Shown: positions 8,964-18,935, counted from the stretch's first letter. The stretch: DNA of 64,000 nucleotides from an uncultured Pseudodesulfovibrio sp. (GCF_963662885.1 NZ_OY760064.1:479543-543542); one strand, 5' to 3'. Made by a program: numbers and translations. Notes: a model not told the origin generated them from the letters alone.

Positions 8964-11330
8964 ATGGCCGATCTCTGGCAGGTAACGCTCGTCAGTCCAC
9001 CCTATGAAACGTGGACCTACGGGGTTCCTTCGCATTTTCCGCCCCTTTCGCCGGGGCAGCGGGTAATCATTCCCTTCGGCAAGTCACATCGCGCAGGCGT
9101 GGTGGTCGGCCCGGCCGAGTCCGCGCCTCAGGGCGTTGAGATCAAGAACATGATCTGGCCGCTGGAACAGTCTCCGCTGCTGGATCAGGATTTCGTGGAC
9201 ATGGCCGTGAATCTGGCCTCCCGGCAGATGGTCCACGTGGGGCGTATCCTGGAGATTGCCCTGCCGCGCGGCCTGCGTACCGCAGCAGTGACGTTCAAGG
9301 TGGACCGGCACATGACCGAGCGCAATCTGCCTCCGTCCATGCGGCCGCCCGACATCGTCAAGGCAAAGGACCAGGATCGTGCCGCGCTGGCCGAGTTGTG
9401 GTTTGATGGCCGCATGCGGGTGCGCATCAATGCCAAGAAAGAGGCGGAAGAGCGTTTTGTCTCCCTGGAATCCGATCCGCCGTGGGCTGTGCGGCCCAAT
9501 GCCAAGCGGCAGCTCAGGCTTCTGGAACACCTCATGGAGAATGGTCCGCAGAGCCTTTATTCACTGCGTCATACCCTGGGCGATTGGGCTCCGGATGTGG
9601 CCGAGAAGCTAGAAGGCGCAGGCGTGGTCCGGCTGGGTGAATTGACCGCCGACCATATGGCCGAGATAGATGGAGCGGGCCGGGACGGAACGGATGACCC
9701 CGGTTGTGAATTTTCTCTTACCGAGGAGCAGCAGACCGCTCTCGACGAAATGACCCTGACGCTGGAGAGTGGCGGGGGCGCGCATCTGGTCCATGGCGTG
9801 ACCGGCAGCGGCAAGACCGTTCTCTACATGGAGATGGCGCGGCGGCTGCTGGAACAGGGGCGATCCGTGCTCTTCCTCGCGCCGGAGGTGGCCCTTGCCT
9901 GCCAGCTCTACCGCAATGTGGCCAAAAGGTTTCCGCATATACGGACCATCTTTTATCACGGGTACCAGAGCCCCAAGAAGCGTGAGGCCTCTTTCCGAGA
10001 ACTGGCCGGAAGCGATGAACCCATGTTGGTGGTGGGTACCCGGTCCGCCGTGTTTCTGCCCCTGCCCAACCTGGGCATGGTGGTCATGGACGAAGAGCAT
10101 GACGAGTCCTTCAAGCAGGAGGACCGCCTTGCCTATCACGCCAAGGAAGTGGCCTGGTTCCGAACGGGAAGAAGCAAGGGCCTCCTTCTGCTCGGCTCGG
10201 CCACGCCTGACGTGAAGACCTTCCAGGCCGCCAGCGCAGGGCGCATCAGTGTGTCCACTCTCAAGGAGCGGGTCGGCGACGCCCGTCTGCCCGATGTGGA
10301 GCTGGTCAACATCGCGGAACTCGGCAGTTCCAAGCAGCTCCTGTCGGATAAGGTGCGCGAGGCTATCCGCGAAACCGTCAAGGCTGGGGAGCAGGTCATC
10401 GTCATGCTCAACCGGCGGGGCTACGCTCCCCTGATGTATTGTCTGGATTGCGGCGAGACCGTGCGTTGCCCGGACTGCGAGGTGGGTATGACCTACCACA
10501 AGGGGCGCGAGCGGCTGGTCTGCCACTATTGCGGCCGGACCTATTCCTATCCGCTGACCTGCCGCAAATGCGGTGGCGTGAATTTCATTCCCATGGGCGA
10601 GGGCACGGAAAGGCTGGAGGAGGCTCTGGCCGAGTTGTTGCCGGAGGACGTCAAGGTCCTGCGTCTTGACCGCGACGCCACGAGACGACAGGAGCGGCTG
10701 GAGGAGATACTCGGGGCCTTTGGCCGGGGCGAGGCCCAGGTCCTTGTGGGCACCCAGATGATCTCCAAGGGGCACCATTTCCCGGGCGTGACCCTGGTGG
10801 TCGTGGCCGATGGGGACCTCGGGTTGAATCTCCCGGACTACCGTTCTTCGGAACGGACCTTCCAACTGCTGGTCCAGGTGGCGGGCAGAGCCGGGCGAGG
10901 CGAGCATCCGGGCCGGGTGCTTATCCAGACCCGCAATCCGGACCATCCCATCTGGAAAGAGATTCTGGGCGGCGACTACCAGGGATTCTTCGACCGTGAA
11001 GCCTCCCGGCGAAACATGTTCCGCTACCCGCCTTTCTCCCACATGGCGCTGGTGCGCATTAGTTTTCCATCGGATTTCGACAACGGTCCGGCAGCCTTGG
11101 GCCTCATGGGCGAAGTCCTGCGTGAGCAGGGCAGGACGCTCGGTATCAGCGTACTCGGTCCGGCTCCCGCGCCCCTGTCCATGCTGCGCGGCCGCAAGCG
11201 GTTCAACTGCCTGCTCAAGTCCGACGACTGGGGCAAGGTCCGGGGGCTTTACGCTGCCATGGTGCGGGCCAATCCCGATCCGCGCAAGGTGCGCACCGGT
11301 CTTGATCTCGACCCCCTCTCCACCCTGTAG
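8964..11330 (+). CDS. priA: Primosomal replication restart helicase PriA
   Basis: 3'-5' superfamily 2 helicase that reloads the replisome at stalled forks. 788 residues. The N-terminal DNA-binding domain begins MADLWQVTLV. Walker A GVTGSGKT is at about 278-285 and the DEEH box at about residues 376-379. The zinc module, with paired cysteines CLDCGETVRCPDC and CHYCG...CRKCGG, starts at about residue 493. The helicase C-terminal domain includes GTQMISKGHHFPGVTLV. Start ATG 8964 follows the preceding gene by 8 bases; upstream in-frame codons lie within that gene and do not look like PriA. Confidence 0.95.
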   Translation: MADLWQVTLVSPPYETWTYGVPSHFPPLSPGQRVIIPFGKSHRAGVVVGPAESAPQGVEIKNMIWPLEQSPLLDQDFVDMAVNLASRQMVHVGRILEIALPRGLRTAAVTFKVDRHMTERNLPPSMRPPDIVKAKDQDRAALAELWFDGRMRVRINAKKEAEERFVSLESDPPWAVRPNAKRQLRLLEHLMENGPQSLYSLRHTLGDWAPDVAEKLEGAGVVRLGELTADHMAEIDGAGRDGTDDPGCEFSLTEEQQTALDEMTLTLESGGGAHLVHGVTGSGKTVLYMEMARRLLEQGRSVLFLAPEVALACQLYRNVAKRFPHIRTIFYHGYQSPKKREASFRELAGSDEPMLVVGTRSAVFLPLPNLGMVVMDEEHDESFKQEDRLAYHAKEVAWFRTGRSKGLLLLGSATPDVKTFQAASAGRISVSTLKERVGDARLPDVELVNIAELGSSKQLLSDKVREAIRETVKAGEQVIVMLNRRGYAPLMYCLDCGETVRCPDCEVGMTYHKGRERLVCHYCGRTYSYPLTCRKCGGVNFIPMGEGTERLEEALAELLPEDVKVLRLDRDATRRQERLEEILGAFGRGEAQVLVGTQMISKGHHFPGVTLVVVADGDLGLNLPDYRSSERTFQLLVQVAGRAGRGEHPGRVLIQTRNPDHPIWKEILGGDYQGFFDREASRRNMFRYPPFSHMALVRISFPSDFDNGPAALGLMGEVLREQGRTLGISVLGPAPAPLSMLRGRKRFNCLLKSDDWGKVRGLYAAMVRANPDPRKVRTGLDLDPLSTL

Positions 11331-11400
11331 GTATCGACAGGGGCTGGCTTGTCGGCTAGGCTGGCCCCATTCTTCAACGACAATGAGGTATTTACTCCCT

Positions 11401-11910
11401 ATGAAGCGTTTCCCTCTGTCCCTGTGGCTGTCCGCCGCTCTTGTCCTGCTGGCGGTTCCTGCCCTGGCCCAAACTTCCAAGGTCGGGTTCGTCAATCCGC
11501 AGCGGATCATCAACGAGTCCAAGATAGGCAAGATCGCCCAGGAAGACCTGGCACAGCTGGGCAAGGAAAAGGACCGGCGTGTCCGTCTGGCCCTGGACAA
11601 GGTCAACAAGCTCCAGGAAGGGCTCAAGGAGGACGCACTGTCCGTGAGTGAGCAGCAGAGCCGTGAGACCGAGCTGCGCACCACCGTGCGCGACTACGAG
11701 CAGCTGGTTCAGAACAGCAATCAGGAAATCCAGAACGAGGAACGCAAGCTCATCCGGTTCGTCATGCGCCGGGCGGATTCAATCCTCAAGGGTATCGCCA
11801 AGGAGCGGGGGTTCACCATGATTCTGACCGATCCCGAGATCATCGGGTATGTGGACGGGTCCATGGACATCACCGATCGGGTCATCCAAGAACTCAACTC
11901 CATGATGTAG
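11401..11910 (+). CDS. OmpH/Skp-family periplasmic chaperone
   Basis: 169 residues. Signal peptide MKRFPLSLWLSAALVLLAVP with an ALA-Q cleavage site near residue 23, then KVGFVNPQRIINESKIGK. A long charged alpha-helical coiled-coil stretch follows (about residues 40-125), then the end ILTDPEIIGYVDGSMDITDRV. This is the architecture of OmpH/Skp, which holds unfolded outer-membrane proteins in the periplasm. The ATG at 11401 directly precedes the signal peptide. The next gene starts 13 bases later and is also exported. Confidence 0.88.
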   Translation: MKRFPLSLWLSAALVLLAVPALAQTSKVGFVNPQRIINESKIGKIAQEDLAQLGKEKDRRVRLALDKVNKLQEGLKEDALSVSEQQSRETELRTTVRDYEQLVQNSNQEIQNEERKLIRFVMRRADSILKGIAKERGFTMILTDPEIIGYVDGSMDITDRVIQELNSMM

Positions 11911-11922
11911 GCGGTGACATCC

Positions 11923-13371
11923 ATGCGCAAAGTCTTTTCATTCCTCTTCGTTGTCTTTTGTCTGGCTCTGTCCGCCGCACCGGCTTTCGCCTTCGGCGAG
12001 ATCATGTACTCGGACCGTCCTCTCAACCTGCGTGACGCCCGTTCGCCCAGGGCCGAATGGGTCGGCAGCCTCTACGCCGGACAAAAGGTCCGGGTAGCCC
12101 ATGAGAAGGACGGCTGGGTGGCCATATACGAACCCGATGCCACGGACCCGAGCGAGTCCAAGGCCGCCGGTTTTTCCAACGCCAAATTCCTCAAGCCCAC
12201 GCGGGATCGGTACGAGCCCAAGCCGTGGGGCGAACTGGCCGTTTCCTCCACCAAGTTGAACATCCGCAGCAAGCCGAGCGTTCGGGGGACCAAGGTCCTC
12301 ACGCTGCAGGCCGGAGAACGGGTGATCATCGACTTTCCCGAGGACGATTGGATCGTGGTCTTCCCGTCCAACGCCACCATCCGTTCCCGTTTGAACGGTA
12401 TCGGCTACGCCAGCGCCAAGTATCTGGAACCTGTCACCGACGAAACGGCCGCCGCACCGGAACCCGAACCGGCTCCCGCGCCAGCAGCACCGGTTATTCG
12501 CCAATCGGTGGAGCAGCCGCCCGCGCCGACCCCGGCTGCGACCGAAGAGTCTCAGGCCATCCAGCGGGTGGTGCTGACCAACGAGGTTAACGTGCACCAG
12601 AGCCGGACCACTACTTCGCCGATGGTACAGACGTTGCGTCCCGGCGATGTGGTTCAGCTCGGGCTGTTACGCAACGGATGGTATGCGGTCTTCAAAACCA
12701 GCGACATGATCCGTTCGGAGAGCAGTTCCATGGGGTATTCGCTGCAGAGCGCCATGGAGAAGAGTTCCCGAGAGGCGGGTCTTGCCGTGGCCCCGGCCGC
12801 CCCGGTGGAGCCCGCGAAAGCGGCTGCGGTAGCCAAGCCGGCTGTGCCGGCCAAGCCCGAGCCTGCGACGGAAACCGCAGAGCCCTTGATGACTGCGGAA
12901 GCTCTCAAGGCGGAGGCGCTCAAGACCGAGCGGCCCGAACCGACTCCCCGCAAGATCGAGTCAGAACCGAATCTGACGCCCGTGTCGGAACCGGCCCGGC
13001 AGCAGACCCTGGTCATCGACCGATCCGCGTTCAAGGACGTGAAGCGGCCCGATCCCACGCCGGACAAGACCGCCCACGGCTACCGTTACAAGTTCCTGGA
13101 GAAATCCGAGACCCGCGAGTACGGGCAGGTCTGGATCACGTTGAAGGTTTTCCTGTCCACGACCAAGCTGCCTGACCGTACGGCGCTGAGGGACTTCGCC
13201 TCCAGTCTCTGGAAAGACCATAGGCGGGTAACCAAGAATGTGCTGGTGGAGGTGTATCTGCCGGGCATGAATATGGACGATCTAGCCTGGGGCGTGGTCA
13301 AGTTCGACTATGACGGCATGACCGAACTCTGGACGCGGCGAGCGACCTTGTTCGGGACCAAATTCATTTAG
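11923..13371 (+). CDS. Exported protein with three SH3-type repeats
   Basis: 482 residues. Signal peptide (about 1-24, ending APAFA). SH3b-like repeats contain LNLRDARSPRAEWVGSLYAG, LNIRSKPSVRGTKVLTLQAG and VNVHQSRTTTSPMVQTLRPG, each followed by a GW-V/YAVF-type strand. A Pro/Ala/Glu-rich linker (about 270-370) leads to a conserved-looking C-terminal domain of about 110 residues. SH3b domains usually bind cell-wall peptides. The C-terminal domain is unknown to me. Start could also be the in-frame GTG at 11914; the ATG at 11923 is closer to the signal peptide. Confidence 0.82.
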   Translation: MRKVFSFLFVVFCLALSAAPAFAFGEIMYSDRPLNLRDARSPRAEWVGSLYAGQKVRVAHEKDGWVAIYEPDATDPSESKAAGFSNAKFLKPTRDRYEPKPWGELAVSSTKLNIRSKPSVRGTKVLTLQAGERVIIDFPEDDWIVVFPSNATIRSRLNGIGYASAKYLEPVTDETAAAPEPEPAPAPAAPVIRQSVEQPPAPTPAATEESQAIQRVVLTNEVNVHQSRTTTSPMVQTLRPGDVVQLGLLRNGWYAVFKTSDMIRSESSSMGYSLQSAMEKSSREAGLAVAPAAPVEPAKAAAVAKPAVPAKPEPATETAEPLMTAEALKAEALKTERPEPTPRKIESEPNLTPVSEPARQQTLVIDRSAFKDVKRPDPTPDKTAHGYRYKFLEKSETREYGQVWITLKVFLSTTKLPDRTALRDFASSLWKDHRRVTKNVLVEVYLPGMNMDDLAWGVVKFDYDGMTELWTRRATLFGTKFI

Positions 13372-13383
13372 TCCGCATCGTCG

Positions 13384-13423
13384 AAAAAAAGCCCCCGCGC
13401 GGTTTGCCGCGCGGGGGCTTTTT
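13384..13423. terminator. Bidirectional intrinsic terminator
   Basis: Perfect 12-bp stem GCCCCCGCGCGG / CCGCGCGGGGGC with loop TTTG (13391-13418). It is flanked by an A run on the left and a T run on the right. It serves the SH3 protein on the + strand and the convergent gene ending at 13440 on the - strand. Confidence 0.9.
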
Positions 13424-13439
13424 CGTTCCGTCGGCCTGA

Positions 13440-13889
13440 TCAGCCCATTTCCTGCTCAAGGAACAGGGGAACGCTTTTTTCCAACGTAGTACGCAGACGA
13501 GGTTTTTTCTGCGGCGCCTTTTCGGATTCGCGAGGGAGAATGTACAGGCCGTGGCAGCTCTGGCACTCCCAGTGGTTTTCACGCCGGTGCAGGTGGACCA
13601 GCAGCCCGTCGCGGTCGTAGCAGACCTGACAGAACGGACCCTTGCGCTCACCGTCCTCCTCAAGCCAGTACTTCTGCCCATCAAAATGGATTTTTTCAGC
13701 CAGGTCGAGGACTTCCGCCACCTCGGCCAGCTGTTTCTTCAAGGCTTCGTTCTCGTCGCAGACCGCCAGGAATTCGTCCTGAAGGCTCTTGAGCAGCGCC
13801 TTGCCTTCATCGAATCGGCCTGCCCCGAACAGGTCGAGGGCCCGCTTGAAACCGGTCGCTTGAAACAGTGTGGAAAACATGAAGGACAT
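13440..13889 (-). CDS. Small protein with paired CxxC motifs (zinc-ribbon-like), function unknown
   Basis: 149 residues. The N-terminal half is helical and looks like a TPR-like or coiled segment (ALDLFGAGRFDEGKALLKSL, then a KKQLAEVAEV helix). The second half has two cysteine pairs, CQVCYDRDG and CQSCHGLY, separated by about 20 residues, which suggests a zinc ribbon. No enzyme motif is seen. An alternative start is the Met at 13880, which sits 7-8 bases after a GGGGG stretch. It faces away from the thiamin riboswitch, so a link to thiamin is not implied. Confidence 0.75.
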   Translation of the reverse strand: MSFMFSTLFQATGFKRALDLFGAGRFDEGKALLKSLQDEFLAVCDENEALKKQLAEVAEVLDLAEKIHFDGQKYWLEEDGERKGPFCQVCYDRDGLLVHLHRRENHWECQSCHGLYILPRESEKAPQKKPRLRTTLEKSVPLFLEQEMG

Positions 13890-13999
13890 CCCCCGTTGTG
13901 TTATGTGCCACGAGTTCCTTATCGGCCGGGTGCACGCAGTACTTTAGTCTTGATGAATAACTTTACAGGTCTTGGAAAACCGCATAGGGTTTTCGACAG

Positions 14000-14084
14000 C
14001 TAGGGGGGCCCTTGTGGCTGAGATGGATCAAGATGATCCGACCCTTTGAACCTGATTCGGACAATACCGACGGAGGGAAGCTGC
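14000..14084 (+). promoter_or_regulatory. TPP riboswitch (THI element)
   Basis: Contains the hallmark CTGAGAT (about 14038) and the conserved core ACCCTTTGAACCTGAT, then TAATACCGACGGAGGGAAG (starting about 14063), with closing-stem sequences on both sides. It binds thiamin pyrophosphate. It lies about 87 bases upstream of thiS, the first gene of the thi operon, and is followed by a terminator hairpin. Confidence 0.95.
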
Positions 14085-14111
14085 CACAGGATGATATTAT
14101 TCATCGCGCCG

Positions 14112-14158
14112 CGCTTGCCCCACATCAGAGGCAGGCGTTTTTTTCGCACCACGCCTGC
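14112..14158 (+). terminator. Riboswitch expression platform: terminator with competing hairpin
   Basis: CGCTTGCC (14112-14119) pairs with GGCAGGCG (14130-14137) and is followed at once by seven T residues (14138-14144), an intrinsic terminator. GCAGGCGT (14131-14138) can pair instead with ACGCCTGC (14151-14158), which would disrupt it. AAGGAG, the thiS ribosome site, follows at 14159. TPP binding would be expected to favour termination. Pairings are read by eye; the switching is inference. Confidence 0.7.
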
Positions 14159-14170
14159 AAGGAGACCGTT

Positions 14171-14371
14171 ATGATCGTCACCATCAACGGCAAGGCGTCG
14201 GAGCTTGACGAGCCCCTGACCATTCTCGCCTTGCTCGAATCAAAAGAGATCGCGCCGAGTGCCGTGGTCGTCGAACGCAACGGGGAAATCGTTCCCGGTG
14301 AGCTGTTCGGCGAGGTCGGCCTCAACGACGGCGACCATCTGGAAGTTCTCCGCTTCGTGGGCGGAGGGTAG
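14171..14371 (+). CDS. thiS: Sulfur carrier protein ThiS
   Basis: 66 residues ending in the diagnostic GG (FVGGG), the C-terminus that ThiF adenylates and that carries the thiocarboxylate for thiazole formation by ThiG. The beta-grasp pattern MIVTINGKA...LTILALLES fits the family. AAGGAG at 14159-14164 precedes the ATG by 6 bases; frame-extended upstream starts fall in the riboswitch and are rejected. First gene of the thi operon. Confidence 0.95.
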   Translation: MIVTINGKASELDEPLTILALLESKEIAPSAVVVERNGEIVPGELFGEVGLNDGDHLEVLRFVGGG

Positions 14372-14379
14372 GAGCACAC

Positions 14380-15159
14380 ATGAGCAAGGATACTTTCGAG
14401 ATCGGCGGCAAGACCCTGACCAGCCGTCTTTTCACCGGCACCGGCAAATACGGCGACGACAGCGTCATTCCTGGCGTCTGCGAGGCCTCGGGCTCCGAGG
14501 TCATCACCGTGGCGCTGCGCCGGGTGGATCTGGAATCCTCAACCGGCAACGTCATGGATTTCATTCCCAAACACATGCAGCTGCTGCCCAACACCTCGGG
14601 CGCGCGTACTGCGGACGAGGCCGTGCGCATCGCCCGGCTGGCCCGGGCCATGGGCTGCGGCGACTGGATCAAGATCGAGGTCATCTCGGACAACCGCTAT
14701 CTGCTGCCCGACGGCTATGAGACGGTGAAGGCCACGGAAATCCTGGCCAAGGAGGGCTTCGTCGTCCTGCCTTACGTCAACGCCGACCTGTATGTTGCCA
14801 AAGCCCTTGTGGACGCGGGGGCTGCCGCAGTCATGCCGCTGGGCGCGCCCATCGGCACCAACCGGGGGCTCAAGACCCGCGAGATGGTCCGTATCCTCAT
14901 AGAGGAGATCGACCTGCCTATCGTGGTGGACGCGGGCATCGGCCGTCCGTCCGAGGCCTGTGAGGCCATGGAGATGGGAGCCGACGCGGTCCTGGTCAAC
15001 ACGGCCATTGCCACGGCCAGCGACCCGGTCATGATGGCCCGCGCCTTTGGCCGCGCGGTCAGGGCCGGTCGCGAAGCCTACCTGTCCGGGCCCGGTGCAA
15101 AGCGCGTGCTGGCCGACGCCTCGTCGCCCCTGACCGGCTTTCTGGGAGGCGCGGCATGA
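14380..15159 (+). CDS. thiG: Thiazole synthase
   Basis: 259-residue TIM-barrel enzyme that builds the thiazole phosphate from deoxyxylulose phosphate, dehydroglycine and ThiS-thiocarboxylate. Family landmarks: [19 protein letters not shown] at the start, [14 protein letters not shown], the Schiff-base lysine segment WIKIEVI, the phosphate-binding part [11 protein letters not shown], and [10 protein letters not shown]. It begins 8 bases after thiS and its stop overlaps the thiH start by 4 bases. Confidence 0.96.
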   Translation: MSKDTFEIGGKTLTSRLFTGTGKYGDDSVIPGVCEASGSEVITVALRRVDLESSTGNVMDFIPKHMQLLPNTSGARTADEAVRIARLARAMGCGDWIKIEVISDNRYLLPDGYETVKATEILAKEGFVVLPYVNADLYVAKALVDAGAAAVMPLGAPIGTNRGLKTREMVRILIEEIDLPIVVDAGIGRPSEACEAMEMGADAVLVNTAIATASDPVMMARAFGRAVRAGREAYLSGPGAKRVLADASSPLTGFLGGAA

Positions 15160-16292
15160 GTTTCTATCCGCTCGTAGAGGCGTACGCAAAGGGTTTGCCC
15201 GACGCGCGTTTCGACGATTTCACCGAACAGGACGTGCGCCGGGCCATTAACCGGACCACGGCCTCGGTGGATGACTTCATGGCCCTGATGAGTCCGGCCG
15301 CAAAACCTTTGCTCGAGGAAATGGCCCAAAAGGCCAGCCGGTTGACCATTCAGCACTTCGGCAAGACCGTCAGCCTGTTCACACCGCTTTATCTGGCCAA
15401 CTTCTGCACGAACCACTGTGTCTATTGCGGGTTCAACTGCACCAACTCCATCCATCGTTCCATGCTCGATCTGGAAGAGGTGGACGCCGAGGGCGCGGCC
15501 ATCGCGGCCACCGGGTTGAAAAACCTGCTCATCCTGACAGGCGACGCCTCTGCCAAGACCGGAGTGGACTATCTGGAGAAGTGCACGCGGGTCCTGACCA
15601 GGCATTTCCCGTCTGTGTCCATCGAGGTCTACGCCCTGACCGAAGAAGAGTACGCCCGGCTGGTCAAGGCGGGTGTGGACGGCATGACCATGTTCCAGGA
15701 GACCTACGACGAAGAGCTTTACGCCGTGCTCCACCCCAAAGGGCCCAAGCGGGATTATCGCTTTCGTCTGGACGCTCCGGAGCGGGCCTGCAAGGCGGGC
15801 ATGCGCGTGGTCAATATCGGCGCGTTGCTCGGTTTGGGCGACTGGCGGCGCGACGCGTTGCTGACCGGCCTGCATGCGGCATACCTCATGCATAACTATC
15901 CGGAGACGGACATCGCCGTGTCCCTGCCGCGCATGCGCCCGCACGTTGGCGACTGGGAACCGGCCACCATCGTCTCGGATCGTGATATGGTCCAGTTCCT
16001 CATGGCCCTGCGGCTGTTTCTGCCCCGGGTGGGGATCACCATCTCCACCCGCGAGAACGCCGAGTTCCGCGAGAACATCCTGCCTCTGGGCGTGACCCGC
16101 ATGTCCGCGGGCGTGTCCACGGCTGTTGGCGGCCATTCGGACGGGACCGAAGACGAGGAGAACACCGGCCAGTTCGACATCAGCGACGGGCGGAGCGTGG
16201 ACGAGGTTTGCGCCGCTCTGCGCGACAAGGGATACCAACCGGTATTCAAGGATTGGGAGCCCATTTTCGAAACCAAGGGGGAAGCCCTGTGA
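15156..16292 (+). CDS. thiH: 2-iminoacetate synthase (tyrosine lyase), radical SAM
   Basis: Oxygen-sensitive enzyme that cleaves tyrosine to dehydroglycine for thiazole synthesis. 378 residues. The radical-SAM cluster motif is CTNHCVYC with cysteines at 84, 88 and 91. ThiH hallmarks include [11 protein letters not shown] and QETYDEELY. Use of ThiH rather than the oxygen-dependent ThiO fits an anaerobe. ATG overlaps the thiG stop by 4 bases, and its own stop overlaps the thiF start. Confidence 0.95.
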   Translation: MSFYPLVEAYAKGLPDARFDDFTEQDVRRAINRTTASVDDFMALMSPAAKPLLEEMAQKASRLTIQHFGKTVSLFTPLYLANFCTNHCVYCGFNCTNSIHRSMLDLEEVDAEGAAIAATGLKNLLILTGDASAKTGVDYLEKCTRVLTRHFPSVSIEVYALTEEEYARLVKAGVDGMTMFQETYDEELYAVLHPKGPKRDYRFRLDAPERACKAGMRVVNIGALLGLGDWRRDALLTGLHAAYLMHNYPETDIAVSLPRMRPHVGDWEPATIVSDRDMVQFLMALRLFLPRVGITISTRENAEFRENILPLGVTRMSAGVSTAVGGHSDGTEDEENTGQFDISDGRSVDEVCAALRDKGYQPVFKDWEPIFETKGEAL

Positions 16293-16918
16293 ACAAAGTG
16301 GAAGAAGGGATAGCCGCCCATATCGGCGAGGAAAACCTGGCTCGGTTGCAATCCATCAAGATCGGTATCGCCGGTTGCGGCGGGTTGGGGTCGAACTGCG
16401 CCATGCACCTGGTGCGCAGCGGGTTCACCCGTTTTGTGCTGGTGGACTTTGATCGTGTGGAGTTTTCCAATCTGAATCGTCAGGCGTTTTTCAACGAGCA
16501 GGTGGGTCAGTACAAGGCCGAGGCCCTGGCCGCCAACATGCGCGCCGTGAACCCGGACGTGGATTTGGACATCTACGTTGAGCGGGTGGACGTGGCTCGG
16601 GTGAAAAAGCTCTTCGGCGAATGTGACGCCGTGGTCGAGGCCTTTGATCGGGCCGCAGCCAAAAAAAGGCTTGTCGAGGCGCTGTTGCCTCTGGGCAGGC
16701 TGGTGGTATCGGCCTCGGGCATCGGCGGATGCGGCGACGGCGACGCACTGGCCACACGCAAGGTTCGCGACAACTTCTATCTCATCGGCGACGGCGTGAC
16801 CGAATGCTCCCTGGAAACGCCGCCCCTGTCGCCGAGGGTGGGGATCGCCGCCGCCAAGCAGGCGGATGTCATCCTGGCTCATTTTCTCGGGACCATGAAC
16901 GGCGGGGAGAACGCATGA
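16289..16918 (+). CDS. thiF: ThiS adenylyltransferase ThiF (short form)
   Basis: 209 residues. Activates the ThiS C-terminus with ATP. Rossmann motif GCGGLGSN, then DFDRVEFSNLNRQAFF, typical of the E1/MoeB/ThiF family. No CxxC zinc pairs are seen, unlike MoeB. The start is GTG at 16289, overlapping the thiH stop (GTGA) and preceded by AAGGGGGAAG. Location between thiH and thiE supports ThiF over MoeB. Confidence 0.88.
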   Translation: MNKVEEGIAAHIGEENLARLQSIKIGIAGCGGLGSNCAMHLVRSGFTRFVLVDFDRVEFSNLNRQAFFNEQVGQYKAEALAANMRAVNPDVDLDIYVERVDVARVKKLFGECDAVVEAFDRAAAKKRLVEALLPLGRLVVSASGIGGCGDGDALATRKVRDNFYLIGDGVTECSLETPPLSPRVGIAAAKQADVILAHFLGTMNGGENA

Positions 16919-17568
16919 CCACCTTCAATCGCAGCAATATCCTGGATACCGATCTGTATTGCCTGACCGCCGAGAAATTCTCCAACGGGCGGTCCAATGT
17001 CGAGGTGGTTCGCCAGATGCTCGACGCGGGCGTGAAGCTGGTCCAGTATCGTGAAAAGGAGAAGAAGGCGGGCGCGAAACTCGCGGAGTGCCGCGCCATA
17101 CGCGACCTGACCCGTGAAGCCGGTGCCGCCTTCATCGTCAACGACGACATCGACATCGCCATTCTGGTGGGCGCGGACGGCGTGCACGTGGGCCAGGAGG
17201 ACCTGCCTGTGGAGTGCGTGCGCGAACTGGTCGGCCCGGACATGGCCATCGGCCTGTCCACCCACAGCCCGGAGCAGGCCCGCGACGCCATCCAGCGTGG
17301 TGCGGACTATATCGGCGTGGGGCCGATCTTCCGTACCTACACCAAGGACGACGTGGTCGACCCGGTGGGTTTTGAATATCTCGATTATGTGGTCGCCAAC
17401 CACGATATCCCGTTCGTGGCCATCGGCGGCATCAAGGAACACAATCTCGGCGAGGTGGTCCGACACGGCGCGCGTTGCGTGGCTCTGGTCACCGAGATCG
17501 TCGGGGATGCGAATATCGCAGCAAAAATAACCGCCCTCCGCAATCAAATGGAAGCGGCGAAGGAGTAA
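16915..17568 (+). CDS. thiE: Thiamin-phosphate synthase
   Basis: 217 residues. Joins the pyrimidine and thiazole halves to make thiamin phosphate. TIM-barrel motifs: LVQYREK near residue 42, [31 protein letters not shown] and VAIGGIK. ATG 16915 overlaps the thiF stop (ATGA). No ThiD domain is fused and no thiD gene is seen in the window. Confidence 0.94.
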   Translation: MTTFNRSNILDTDLYCLTAEKFSNGRSNVEVVRQMLDAGVKLVQYREKEKKAGAKLAECRAIRDLTREAGAAFIVNDDIDIAILVGADGVHVGQEDLPVECVRELVGPDMAIGLSTHSPEQARDAIQRGADYIGVGPIFRTYTKDDVVDPVGFEYLDYVVANHDIPFVAIGGIKEHNLGEVVRHGARCVALVTEIVGDANIAAKITALRNQMEAAKE

Positions 17569-17572
17569 ACGA

Positions 17573-18877
17573 ATGTCATACACCACCCAGATGGACGCCG
17601 CCCGCAAGGGCATCGTCACCCCCCAGATGGAGACCGTGGCCCGCAAGGAAAACATCCGCATCGAGGATCTCATGGAGCGGATGGCGCGGGGAGCCGTGAT
17701 CATTCCGGCCAACAAGAACCACAAGAACCTGGATGCCGAGGCCGTGGGCGAGGGCATGCGCATCAAGATCAACGTCAACCTGGGCATTTCCAAGGATTGC
17801 TGCGACGTGGAGCCCGAGCTGGACAAGGTCCGGGCCGCCCTGGAGATGAAGGCCGAGGCCATCATGGACCTGTCCTGCTACGGCAAGACCCAGGAATTCC
17901 GCCAGAGACTGGTCGAGATATCCCCGGCCATGATCGGCACGGTGCCCATCTACGACGCGGTGGGTTTCTACGACAAGAACCTCCAGGACATCACCGTGGA
18001 CGAGTTCTTCAAGGTGGTTGAGCGTCACGTCATGGACGGCGTTGACTTCCTGACCATTCACGCGGGCCTGAACAAGCACACCGCCGAAAAGGTCAAGACC
18101 GCGAAAAGAATGACCAACATCGTTTCGCGCGGCGGCTCCCTGCTGTTCACCTGGATGGAGATCAACAACGCCGAGAACCCGTTCTACGAGCACTTTGATC
18201 GCCTGCTGGACATCTGCGAAGAGTATGACGTGACCCTGAGCCTGGGTGACGGCTGCCGCCCCGGCTGCCTGAACGACGCCACCGACGCCTGTCAGGTGGA
18301 AGAGTTGATCACCCTGGGCGAGCTGACCAAGCGCGCCTGGGAACGCAACGTCCAGGTCATGATCGAGGGCCCCGGCCACATGGCCATGAACGAGATCCCC
18401 GGCAACATGATGATGGAAAAGCGGCTGTGCCACAACGCGCCGTTCTACGTCCTGGGACCGCTGGTCACGGACGTGGCTCCGGGCTACGACCACATTACCG
18501 CCGCCATCGGCGGGGCCATTGCCGGCGCGTCCGGCGCAGACTTCCTCTGCTACGTCACTCCGGCCGAGCACCTGCGCCTGCCCACCCTCGAGGACATGAA
18601 AGAGGGCATCGTGGCCACCCGTATCGCGGCCCATGCCGCCGACATCGCCAAGGGCTATCCCGGCGCGGTCGACTGGGACAACAATATGGCCAAGGCCCGC
18701 GCGGCCCTGGATTGGGACGCCCAGTTCGCCCTGTCCATGGATCCGGTCAAGCCCACGGAGTACCGCAAGTCCTCCGAGCCCGAACACAAGGATTCCTGCA
18801 CCATGTGCGGTAAGATGTGCGCCGTGCGCAACATGAACCGCGTGCTCGAAGGCAAGGACATCCAGCTGGACGACTAG
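17573..18877 (+). CDS. thiC: Phosphomethylpyrimidine synthase ThiC
   Basis: Converts aminoimidazole ribotide to hydroxymethylpyrimidine phosphate using a radical-SAM [4Fe-4S] cluster. 434 residues, a short ThiC. The central active-site region includes [17 protein letters not shown] and [11 protein letters not shown]. The C-terminal cluster cysteines are at 409, 412 and 416 (CTMCGKMC), a CX2CX3C spacing where the textbook ThiC motif is CX2CX4C. It is preceded by GAAGGAG, 4 bases after thiE, and is the last gene of the operon before a strong terminator. Confidence 0.95.
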   Translation: MSYTTQMDAARKGIVTPQMETVARKENIRIEDLMERMARGAVIIPANKNHKNLDAEAVGEGMRIKINVNLGISKDCCDVEPELDKVRAALEMKAEAIMDLSCYGKTQEFRQRLVEISPAMIGTVPIYDAVGFYDKNLQDITVDEFFKVVERHVMDGVDFLTIHAGLNKHTAEKVKTAKRMTNIVSRGGSLLFTWMEINNAENPFYEHFDRLLDICEEYDVTLSLGDGCRPGCLNDATDACQVEELITLGELTKRAWERNVQVMIEGPGHMAMNEIPGNMMMEKRLCHNAPFYVLGPLVTDVAPGYDHITAAIGGAIAGASGADFLCYVTPAEHLRLPTLEDMKEGIVATRIAAHAADIAKGYPGAVDWDNNMAKARAALDWDAQFALSMDPVKPTEYRKSSEPEHKDSCTMCGKMCAVRNMNRVLEGKDIQLDD

Positions 18878-18901
18878 TCCATTTCCCGCCAAGCTGAGAC
18901 C

Positions 18902-18935
18902 GGCCCCGGAGGTATTTTGCCTCCGGGGCCTTTTT
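18902..18935 (+). terminator. Terminator of the thi operon
   Basis: Perfect 11-bp stem GGCCCCGGAGG / CCTCCGGGGCC with a 7-base loop and a T5 tract, 25 bases after the thiC stop. Confidence 0.9.

Noticed and set aside
9609..11684. 691-residue - strand open frame
   Set aside because: Shadow of priA; no recognisable motif.
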